A DNA stretch of 64,000 nt from Hypericum androsaemum (Eukaryota; Streptophyta; Magnoliopsida; Malpighiales; Hypericaceae): NCBI GenBank assembly GCA_963995505.1, contig OZ023188.1, forward strand, positions 868,001-932,000, written 5' to 3'. How positions within the stretch are numbered: position 1 is the first letter of the stretch; the number at the start of each line of letters is the position of its first letter. The notes below the pieces were generated by a model. That model was not told the DNA's origin and ran no database searches. It saw only the letters and a list, made by a program, of their open reading frames with translations. A program made the position numbers and the translations under genes. This document shows positions 55,218 to 64,000 of the stretch, in pieces.

Positions 55218-58200
55218 TCAGGAACTATCAGACCCAAGGAACTGATCGACGAGTCTTGCTACAGAGTTGGCGAGGTTGTCAGCTGCTTCTTGGGTCGAAG
55301 CCTCCGCATATACTCGTACTACGTCCTCCGTACCGGACGGCCGGATGAAAGATCGACCTTGAGGGTGTTTAGCTGCATTTTGAAAAAGGACAAATTTATC
55401 TAATCTGATGGAAATAAAGCCATATCACAGATACAAGGAGCAAACTTCTGTCCCCAAAAAGGACGAGTTCACTAAATTAGCCGAACTGCAGGTTCCGTGC
55501 GCTTATCCCAGGCAATGAGATTTCCGAAGCACTAACCTATTTCTGCATTAATAGCCTCTTGGATGCCAGGAGGACTGACAGCAACAGTTTCTGCATTTGC
55601 TGTTACAACAGCAGTTCGGTCCGGGACTTTAACCTGTCAAACGTGTAAGCAATGAAGATGTCAAAACTGAAGTTCACAGCCGAAAGCCAGACATCCTTCA
55701 TATCAATGAGATAAGAAACTGATCCTAAGAAGCCGACTCGCTTGTCCTACGATGTAATAAAGAGACGATTATGTGCATGCAACTCCAGCTCAGGTAATGA
55801 AAATTGGGAATTCATGTTCACCAAGTAATGAACAAACCTTGAGTTGTCTGCTGGGTAGATCCTGATAAAGCTCATTCCAACTGTGAATGGACCATCCCAA
55901 GTGTCGTAAGATTGCTTCCACCAAGAGCATGTCACTCAAAGCGTCGCCAACAGCTTGGTTGATCAATTTACTAACTGCCAACAGCCTCAAGACAGCCTTT
56001 TGCCGCTCCGAACCTGAAAAGGGCAAAAGCTGCTCAGTCTCCACATAACTTGGATATTAGGATGGGGACTAGGAATAGCCAAAGTTCTTGATGTTGGAAA
56101 TAACCTGGACAAGTGGAGGAAAGTTCTTTGTTTTGAGTCTCTAACCAACCAAAGAAGCTATCTGAAAAGAGGATAGTGCCATGACCATTGGCTTCAAAGT
56201 AGACGCCAATGTCATATTCAGCAGCCCTTTCGTGCAAGTGTTTCACTCCTGTTGGAGTAAATACAACATCCAATCCCAAACTTTTGAGGTAATTTGTGGA
56301 TGCTCCATTGGCGTATGCTGTCTGCACAGCACCTAAACGAGCTTGATCTCCCTCCACATTTAAAGCAGCAAGTTGCTCCTTAATGAATAAAGCAAACAAA
56401 GATAATATCTTGTCCCCGTCAACAAGAAGAATCTTTTTTCCATCAGTAGGCAACACCATAAAGTACACAAGTCGATCAGCATCACCGTCCAAACTTACAC
56501 ACCTGCAAAACTAGACGCAAAAGGTGAAATTAGCTGTCCATTACCATTCAGAAGGACACAATCAATACCAGCACAGAGCTGTAGGCAAGCTAACTACATA
56601 ATCTGACTGAATTCTTTTAACTTGACAAATATCTAACTGAGGAATAAGTTTTTACCCCCAAATCAAATTAATATGTCAGCTGTTCCCACCGTAAAACATC
56701 AGGTGGCAAACCGGCCACCACAAAATTTAGAGTTGGAACCCAAGCCAACACCATATAATTAGGTATAGCATCTTCAACAGACAGTATATTTAGTAATGCA
56801 AACATCAATCATCTTAATAATTCCCGCACCAATATGTTTGTCACGACTAGAAACGAAAGGGAAAAGGTGTGAAGGGAGCACAGATGCCTAACCTTTTTCC
56901 AGCATCGCTGGAACCAAATCCTTGCGGAACAAGCTTTTCTTTCTGCACATAATCAGCACCTACACCTTCATTAAGCACACCTCCTTCTCGTCCAGAATTA
57001 CGAATCTCTATACCTAAACCATGTAACATTGGTTTTAAAACTTCCAGCTTTACCCCGCCAACTCCGTTTGCAGCATCCACAACCAATAGGTCATTTGTCT
57101 CACTGCTATGGCTTCTATGAGGAGTTAAGTCTATCAAGCACCTAATATAAGCACAACGAAGTGATTAAGCAATGGGATTCAAGGTTCACTCCAAAATCCA
57201 GATACTAAAAACATCAACACCGCACAAACCCGAATGAGTTTGAAAGTTGTTCAAAATAGTCAAGTTCAGATGCTTTTAATCCTTTATTTCTTGCACGGAC
57301 CATCCAGTGTAGCTGTGGGCTGGTCAAGATTCCCATGTCATGGACAACAGCTCCAGCAATTGAGTTGATCCCCTAAGATGAAGTGTGAAACATGTACGAG
57401 ACAGATTAGGGAACACATCGCAGGATCAAACATGCATTATAACAAACACAACCAGCATACTTGTTTAGCGGCTTCAAGAAGAGTTCCACCACTAGGCCTT
57501 GTGTCACGTCCCAATAGCACCTCTGCTGGCCGGCCGCCATCAAAGGCAATGTTCTCCTTTTCGACAAACTCTTCAATCAACTAGCAAAGCACACACACAA
57601 CACAGCTGATGAGTTCAAATAACTTCAATTACAACTTTCCAAAAGCAAAAGTTACTTTTCTGCCTCCTCTCTAGTCGACAACAACATCAGTAACTAACAA
57701 AGCAACAACTACCCCCAAATTATTATCAACAGAAACTGAATGTTCTTCACCCTGTGACCAATAAAACTCAAAGAACGTGCAAAAAATTTCAAACTTGATG
57801 AATCCAGAGCCAAATTTTAACGAAACAACCAAATGGGTTCCTCTCAGAGCTCCTAAAACGCAAACGCAGCCTCCTCCCTCTTAGATAACAAATTTTTTTT
57901 TTTGAGAAGGCTTAGATAACAATATCAATCACTAACAATGCGACAATTTCCCCCAAACAAAACTCAAGACCCTGCATAAAGTTTCAAACTTGATCAAACC
58001 CAGACCCAAATTCAAGCGAAACAACCGAATGGGTCCCGCTCATATCCCCAAAAACTCAACCTGGAGGAGGTGGCTAGGGGTGGGGGCGTTGGCGAGGCAG
58101 TCGGCGAAGGGCTCCCAATCCTGGGTTAGCATCCCTCCAGAGGGGTCGGCGACCTTAACGCCGTTGTCGGAGACTTGGTTATGGGACGCCGTGATCATCA

Positions 58201-58384
58201 GCCCGATCGCCGAACGGGTCTTCAACGACCTGAGGGCCGATAGGATCGCCACACGGGACACCGTTGACTCCAGCAGCGACGCGTCCGCTCTGAACCCGGA
58301 CGTACCGTACGATAAACTCACCCCTTCCGGAGGCGGGAACCGGGCGGCCGAGCTCAGCAGCTGAGATCTCTGTTGATCCTCCAT
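55218..58384 (-). CDS. DRT101: Phosphoacetylglucosamine mutase (PAGM/DRT101), eight exons
   Basis: Exons on the minus strand: 58384-58061, 57580-57461, 57372-57230, 57141-56893, 56502-56105, 56013-55838, 55633-55537 and 55372-55218. All junctions are GT-AG, in frame, giving 553 residues, the family's normal length. The enzyme converts N-acetylglucosamine-6-phosphate to the 1-phosphate on the way to UDP-GlcNAc in the cytosol. Visible motifs: the active-site serine loop TASHN (residues 65-69), metal-binding DGDADR (exon 5), sugar-binding FEANGHGT, and the C-terminal phosphate-binding loop [15 protein letters not shown]. The start [10 protein letters not shown] at 58384 fits the family; an upstream in-frame ATG at 58435 would add 17 residues. 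All key residues are present. Confidence 0.94.
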
Positions 58385-58502
58385 TTCTTCTCTAAGATTT
58401 CCTTTTTTTTCGTGCTTCGAAGCTACGCCTGGCAATAAAGGTATGTTCCTTTGGAAATCTATCCGGTTTGAAAGAGTATTAGTTGATACGAAATTAAAAA
58501 AA

Positions 58503-59493
58503 GGACAAATTGTTTTTAGTCTTTTGGAGTTTGCTTAAATTATTATTTCAGCTCTTCCTGTTTCAAAATCTAAAGGTTGGCCTCCCTAGTTTGCTTCTAT
58601 TGAATTCTAAGACCCTCGTTAATGTTATTCGGTCAACCTAATTTTTAAATGATATTTTTACCCTTAAAATATAAAAAATTTGTCTTCTCTGACTCGTCTT
58701 CTTCGTCTTCACCGATTCGTCTCCGGTCAACATTGTCTTCTCCGACTCACCAAAAAGAAAAATTACTCCTCATCTTCACCGATTCGTCTCTGATTCATCT
58801 TCTTCCCCATGTTTCCAAGTAAAAAGATAAAATAACATAGCTCCACAGCTCCATCGCACAACTCCTACTCCTCCGTCGAAATTACACAGCTCCGTACGAC
58901 CGTGGAACGGTGCCGAGTCGGCTGAGTAGCAACAGCTTCGCGGCTCAGCGAATCTATCGTTCTCGGCGGTAACTTTGCAGGTGGACTACGGCTACGACAC
59001 TGATGAGAGCCCTCCTAATCGCCGCTTTAGTCGCCTCTCCAAGAGGAGCCCTCCTCTTCTCGGTAAAAATCCTAACTTCCGCCTTTTTTTCTTGGCCTCG
59101 AGAATTCAATCAGCTGGAAGTAGTTTGATTGGATTGGATTTGTGTTTTTGGATTTGGTTGGAGGAGAGAGGGGGTGGGCGGAGGAGATGGTGTTGGAAGA
59201 GAGAGAGGTTTGGCAAAGGAAATTTGTACTAAGTGAGGGCTTGTTTAGGTGAGGGTTTAAATTGAATTCGTGGGGGACCGGTGACAGAGAATTAGAATAG
59301 AGAAGATGATTTGCTAATAAATAATATTTTTTATTATAAGGGTATAATTGTTATTTTAAAATTATGTTGGCCGATGACAGGGGCCTTAGAGTTTAATAAA
59401 AGCAAATTAGGGGAGCCAAATTTTAGATTTTGGAACAGGATGGGATGAAACATTGATTTAAACAAACCCTAGAGGGATGAGGGTAATTTGCCC
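58503..59493. mobile_element. Mutator-like element directly upstream of PAGM
   Basis: TIRs share TTTCAAAATCTAAA, TTTGCTTYTATTRAA and TAAGRCCC; left edge GGACAAATTG, right edge CAATTTGCCC-like. Flanks TTAAAAAAA and TAAAAGAAA are a weak (7 of 9) target duplication. The inside has gene-like coding GC sequence (about 58975-59160, DYGYDTDESPPNRRFSRLS...) of unknown origin. Its left end is about 119 bp before the PAGM start codon. Confidence 0.75.
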
Positions 59494-60364
59494 TAAAAGA
59501 AATCTCACACTAATCCAAAATATTTAGTAATTTCAAGCTTAAAAAATTCACGATTATTAGCATCCTTTACATTTGTTGGGATAAAAAGTGACGAGAACGT
59601 CGATCGGTCTCGTGACGACTCGGAGTGTTTGTCCCAAGGTCGGTCTAACGCCGAAAGTAACAAGGGTGGCCGAAGCCGAGACTACTACTAACCCAAACTA
59701 AGATAAAAGAGCCGAAGCTTGAGAGTAACTTGTATGTTTTGTGTGTGATGCCGTCGCCTTGCTCCCAATGCTCTGTTTATATAGACAAGTAGACCATCTC
59801 AGCCTCCTATCATCTCCTAGCCGTACTCGAAGACCTCAAGACTTATCTTTGCCAATGCTCATCCTCATGCAATACTTATCTTCGTCTAACTTGGATCTCC
59901 GACGCTTATCCTTGCCCGACTTGAATTTCTAACATTTATCCTTGCCTGCCTTAGATTTTCAATGCTTATCCTTGCCTGACTCGGGTCTCTAATGCCTATC
60001 TCCATCCCTTGACAACCCAAGCATATTGAGAGTCCTAGAGTTCCCCAATTTCTTCGAGAGTCCATCCTGAATACGGTCTCTATTACCATGGATCGTTAAT
60101 AACCATGGGCTGACAACCGCCCTGGGTCGACAATCGGGCTTGCCTTCTTTGTCGACGATCGAGCCCTCCTCCAAGCTGGCCGACAATCGTCACCTTGATC
60201 ACCGGCAGCCGACGATCGGCCTATACCCCAGCTTGCCGACGATCGAGGTCACAAGGAATGTAGCCGACGATCTAGGGGTAGGTCATGCGGCCAACGATCT
60301 AACATTGGACAACTTAAAATAGATTTTTGACATCCTTCTACTCCGAATTCAAAGACACCATGAA

Positions 60365-60850
60365 CTAGAAAGTTGTAGGCCCATGTCTTAGCTTTGCATA
60401 GCAACTTGAATCTTCTCAATCAGAGTTCAGAGTCTCCAGATATGATCATTGTACCAATGACCGACGATCGGCCTAGAGTTGACGCTAGCCGACGATCGCC
60501 TTGTAGCCGATGATCGGCCTGGAGTCACCTTCAAACCAATTTTAGGCCTTCTTTCGCTCTGAATTAGAAGAAGTCACCAACTAGAAAGTTGTAAAGCTAT
60601 CTCTTAGCTTTCCATAGCAACTTGAATCATTGCAATACGAGGTCGGAGTCTCAAGATAAGACAATTTTCCCAATGGCCGACGATCGGCCTAGAGTTGGAG
60701 CTGGCCGACGATCGCCCTGTAGCCAACAATCGACTTCAAACCAATTTTATGCCCTCTTTCTCTCTGAATTAGAAGAAGTTATGAACTACAAAATTGTAGA
60801 TCTACGTCTTATCTCTCCGTAGCCGCCAGAATCACTTCAATCCGAGGTCT
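60365..60850. repeat. 216-bp tandem repeat inside the solo LTR
   Basis: CTAGAAAGTTGTA at 60365 recurs at 60581 and CCGACGATCGGCCTAGAGTT at 60461 recurs at 60677, both 216 bp apart. A third, shorter diverged copy starts about 60786. Confidence 0.85.
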
Positions 60851-60897
60851 GAGTCAAAATCTATGAGTGATCAATGATCGATGATCAAAGCTAGGCG

Positions 60898-61350
60898 AGA
60901 TGGCCGACGATCGATCCCTAGACGAGATGGCCGGCAATCGGCCCCTAGGCGGGATGGCCGGCGATCGACCCCTAGGCGGAAAGGCCGGCGATCGACCCCT
61001 AGGTGGGATGGATGATAATCAACCCCTAGGCAAGATGGCCGGAGATCGACCCCTAGGCGAGATAGCCGGCGATCGGCCTCTAGGCGAGGTGGCCGGCAAT
61101 CGACTCCTAGGCGAGATGGTCGGCGATCGACCCCTAGACGAGATGGCCGGCAATTGGCCCCTAGGCGGGATGGCCGGCGATCGACCTCTAGGCGGGAAGG
61201 CCAGCGATCGACCCCTAGGCGGGATGGATGATAATTGACCCCTAGGCACAATGGCCAAAGATCGAGCCCTAGACGAGATAGCCGGCGATCGGCCCCTAGG
61301 CGAGGTGGCCGGCAATCGACCCCTAGGCGAGATGGCCGGCAATCGGCCTA
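60898..61350. repeat. 27-bp minisatellite with 216-bp higher-order period
   Basis: About 17 units of GATGGCCGGCGATCGACCCC + TAGGCGR. Because 27 is a multiple of three, all frames stay open and give 9-residue repeats (MAGDRPLGG and others); these are not genes. A variant unit GATGGATGATAATC recurs at 61007 and 61223, so eight units form a higher-order repeat of 216 bp. Confidence 0.93.
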
Positions 61351-62243
61351 TAACCAAACTTCTCCGATCATTGAGTCATCAAAGACGGCCGACGATTGGC
61401 TGTATGGAATATTGGCCGCTCATTGGTCCCAAAGGAACTGGACCGACGATTACCCCTCTAAAGCAATGACCCAAGCACAAGTTGAATCCCCGATTACCTC
61501 GAAGTCATTTTTCCTCACTTCAACAGGCCTCCTAACAAGTGTATGACCTGACTAAGGGAGCTCCAACTCACTTGAGGCTGAGGCCTGAGGGTACTCAAAC
61601 CGACTTGAGGTCAGGGTACCAAGGTCACCTTAACCTGAGGATGTCCAAGGTAATTCAAGACTGAGGGTATGAACGGTGAGGGTACCCAAGCTGATATGAG
61701 GCTGGGGATACACAGGTTGTCTTACTCTAAGGGTACCCAAGGTGATCCAAGGCTGAGGAAACCCAAGCCGACTTAAGCGTACCTGGCCAAGGTAAGTTGA
61801 CGTCCAAGTCTAAGCACTTCAATGATCGCCCTAGTCGACCCCTAGCTCCCAATACGTTATTTTTGTACTTCAACAACATTTGATTGGTTGGATAAGGAAT
61901 TCGTTTATTCTGTGATTCATTTTACAAATCTATTTCCCTATTTAATTTGTTAAAAAATTAAAAAATAGAATTCAAATTTGTAAATAATTAATGATTTTTG
62001 GATTATGGAATTTAGTTTACTGATTATTTTATCTTGTAAGGCACTGATTCAAAACTGAGGTACTTTTCTGCTGGTCTCAAAGAACACAGTTACTTAGATG
62101 CAATTAAACCAATTTAAATTCATTTTTTGCTTTTTAACCTTTTTTAATACCGTATGATATCCGACATACCAAACCGATTATTCCAGATTCAAGGCGGGTG
62201 AGACATTTGAAACATGGCAAAGGTCTCATAACAAAACTTATTA

Positions 62244-63007
62244 GGGAAAAGTCCACTTTAGTACCTTGTGGTATCGCAAAAAATCAAGTCAGTACCCTGT
62301 GGTTTAAAACGTATCAATTGAGTCATACTTATTCCAATTAACATCAATTAGAGGCCCGGACAGCTGCCCGGACCTGCCCGAACCTACCCGACCCCTGCCC
62401 GAACTACGTGGCCAGCCACGTCACCAAATTTTGATGACGTGGCGCCACGTGGAGAGGAGGAGGAGGAGGACGCGGGGGGAGGAGGAGGAGGAGGAGAACG
62501 CGGGGGGAGGAGGAGGAGGAGGAGGAGAACGCGGGGGGAGGAGGAGGACGCGGGGGGAGGAGGACGTGGGGGGGGAGGAGGAGGAGGACGCGGGGGGAGG
62601 AGGAGGAGGAGGAGGACGCGGGGGGAGGAGGAGGAGGAGGAGGACGCGGGGGGAGGAGGAGGAGGAGGAGGAGGAGGAGGAGGACGCGGGGGGAGGAGGA
62701 GGAGGACGCGAAGGAGGACGCGGAGGAGGAGGCGGAGGACGCGGAGGAGGAGGAGGGGAGGAGGAGGAGGAGGAGGGGAGGAGGAGGAGGAGGATGTCCA
62801 CGTGGCGCCACATCATCAAAATTGGGATGACGTGGCTGGCCACGTAGTTCGGGCATGGGTCGGGTTGGTTCGGGCAGGTCCGGGCAGCTGCCCGGGCCTC
62901 TAATTGATGTTAATTGGAATAAGTATGACTCAATTGATACGTTTTAAACCACAGGATACTGACTTGATTTTTCGCGATACCACAGGGTACTAAAGTGGAC
63001 TTTTCCC
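62244..63007. mobile_element. Mutator-like element with (GGA)n core, upstream of the 84-residue gene
   Basis: TIRs starting GGGAAAAGTCCACTTTAGTA and ending with the complement, flanked by a perfect 9-bp duplication AACTTATTA (62235-62243 and 63008-63016). Same family as 38418-39316. The TIRs hold ACGTGGCGCCACGTGG (62438-62453) and ACGTGGCTGGCCACGT palindromes. Its right end is about 200 bp before the ATG at 63210. Confidence 0.92.
62455..62800. repeat. (GGA)n array with GCGGGGGGA interruptions
   Basis: About 350 bp of GGA repeats broken by a recurring GACGCGGGGGGA unit. Apparent long ORFs on both strands come from the array. Confidence 0.95.
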
Positions 63008-63209
63008 AACTTATTATGTTTATAAGAACACAAGCTCGAGATATAGTTAAGCTTTTGGGCCGTTTTCGGCCCATTAGTCCCTGTAGCCCATCTTATTATT
63101 TGAGTCAAAACCCACTCTCTTTTTAGTCTTTTCTGAAAGGAAGAAAAAAATGAACCCCTCTCCGCGGCTAAAATTCTAAAAATCCACACCAGAGTCAGCT
63201 AAATCACCG

Positions 63210-63464
63210 ATGGGTCTCTTGTCCTGGTTCCGGGGAAGCCCCAAGCCCGCCAACCCGAACGCCACGGAAGCCCTCGGCATGAACGGCGCGGTGGAGGTTC
63301 CCCGGCCTCCGGCCAAGGACGTCAGCGTCTTCGAGTTCGGGTTGGCCGCCGACAAGGTCACGCTCGCCGGATACTGCCCGGTCTCCAACGATCTCGAGCC
63401 CTGCAGGTGGCAGATCGTCTCCTCCCCCGGCGATGACGCGCCCATGTTCCGGATCGTCTTCTAG
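63210..63464 (+). CDS. Conserved small plant protein of unknown function (84 aa)
   Basis: Single-exon frame starting MGLLSWFRGSPKPANPNATE, then EALGMNGAVEVPRPPAKDVS, VFEFGLAADKVTLAGYCPVS and LEPCRWQIVSSPGDDAPMFRIVF to a stop at 63462-63464. I recall near-identical small proteins in other angiosperms (an MGLLSW...GMNGAVEV...VTVFEFG...LAGYCPVSDDLEPCRW pattern), but no domain name or function. The second residue glycine (MG) might allow N-myristoylation, a guess. GGCCCA/AGCCCAT site II motifs lie upstream at 63057-63090, typical of housekeeping promoters. A Mutator-like element lies just beyond them. Confidence 0.75.
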   Translation: MGLLSWFRGSPKPANPNATEALGMNGAVEVPRPPAKDVSVFEFGLAADKVTLAGYCPVSNDLEPCRWQIVSSPGDDAPMFRIVF

Positions 63465-64000
63465 CTATTACTCCTTTTTTTTTTCTCTTTCTAGTTTCGC
63501 TTCTTCAATTACCAAAAAAAAAATTGGAACTTGGAAAGTAAAGGAAAGACCTTTCTAGGGTTTCCGAGGTTGCACTCAGATTATTCTAAAGCGAATAATT
63601 TTTGTTACGTATGTTGTTAGGCAGTTGTGCTTGGAACTTGGAAGAATCCCAATTCCTAATATTTCCTTTATTTTCTCCTTGTGTTCTCTCTTTTCGGTTC
63701 TGTAGTTTAAAAAAGTTTGGAACTTGGAAGTAAAAGAAAGCCCTTTCCTAGGTTCCCGAGGTTGAATTTGATCCATCTACAGCTCAAAAGTGAAGGATTT
63801 TGTATGTGATAGGCATGATTACTGTTGAAATTGGGCATGTAGTTGCTTGCTGGGACGACTTAGAGTTTGTATAGCTAGCTGTTCGACCATGCGGCATCGG
63901 ACACCATGTTAGGCGTTATAAGCGTTTGTTGTGGTCGGATGGAATCGAAAGAATAGGATTTTCTGTTTGCAGCGCATTTGGTTTGCTTCAGCAGCAGTTT
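63465..64000. other. 3' UTR/downstream region with a partial direct repeat
   Basis: TTGGAACTTGGAARTAAARGAAAG...CTAGGKTYCCGAGGTTG occurs at about 63523-63575 and again at about 63716-63765, a diverged duplication with a period of about 193 bp. No further gene seen before the window ends. Confidence 0.5.

Larger units (their letters stand above)
59574..61876. mobile_element. Solo LTR, 2.3 kb, with internal tandem repeats
   Basis: Begins TGTTGGGATAAAAAG and ends TACTTCAACA, with a perfect 5-bp duplication ACATT at 59569-59573 and 61877-61881. A TATA-type GTTTATATAGAC at about 59775 fits an LTR promoter on the plus strand. No primer-binding site, polypurine tract or coding region, so it is a solo LTR (or a small non-autonomous LTR element). 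GCCGACGATCGGC-type motifs occur all through 60130-60730. Confidence 0.85.

Noticed and set aside
60895..61350. CRISPR-like array
   Set aside because: Units are head-to-tail with no unique spacers, and the genome is that of a plant.
60871..61546. ORFs with 9-residue repeats (MAGDRPLGG, GVDRRPSRL and others)
   Set aside because: The 27-bp minisatellite keeps all frames open. It lies in a solo LTR and has no start context or homologous gene.
62404..62903. ORFs of 138-154 codons over the second (GGA)n array
   Set aside because: Same reason: low-complexity array inside a Mutator-like element.

Overview
This window is nuclear DNA of a flowering plant, probably a eudicot. Genes are split by GT-AG introns, promoters carry TATA boxes and GGCCCA/site II motifs, and the intergenic space is full of plant transposon families: Athila-type and chromovirus Gypsy elements, a Copia remnant, Mutator-like elements with 9-bp target duplications, hAT-type MITEs with 8-bp duplications and a tRNA-derived SINE. 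I cannot name the species from sequence alone.

Apparently working genes are: the 5' end of a SGPP-like HAD sugar phosphatase (1-392, minus); a UBA2-type two-RRM RNA-binding protein (35264-36727, minus); an expansin-like B protein (41800-43316, plus, five exons); a P-class PPR protein (44386-45810, minus); the splicing factor BUD13 (47003-50345, minus, eight exons); a membrane-anchored MYB, maMYB (53720-54691, plus); phosphoacetylglucosamine mutase PAGM/DRT101 (55218-58384, minus, eight exons); and a conserved 84-residue protein of unknown function (63210-63464, plus). These are unrelated housekeeping or developmental genes; I see no gene cluster or operon-like logic.

The first 34 kb is accessory and decayed. 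A roughly 1-kb unit near 1.2-3.0/9.8 kb is also present near 32-33 kb. The first copy has been opened by a Copia fragment and by a Mutator-like element (3048-9764), which itself carries a young Reina-like chromovirus (3631-8978). Next come a zinc-ribbon E3-like gene with a 61-residue tandem repeat and no RING (11161-11946, minus) and a dynamin-related DRP1 pseudogene (13810-18630) whose GTPase exons are missing and replaced by exons of a NAIP-like coiled-coil gene. An 11-kb Athila-type element (19070-30043, minus, TSD AACAC) follows. That element split a small secreted-protein gene: TATA box and leader at 18889-19069, repeat-rich body at 30049-30460. The two halves rejoin in frame and show repeated NSEPVRPP-type motifs, like a plant peptide-hormone precursor. 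I regard this as the most interesting feature of the window.

In the last 30 kb the genes are mostly intact, but several Mutator-like elements lie within about 200 bp upstream of start codons (maMYB, PAGM, the 84-residue gene). One family carries long (GGA)n cores and G-box palindromes in its terminal repeats. A 2.3-kb solo LTR (59574-61876) contains a 27-bp minisatellite with an eight-unit higher-order period.
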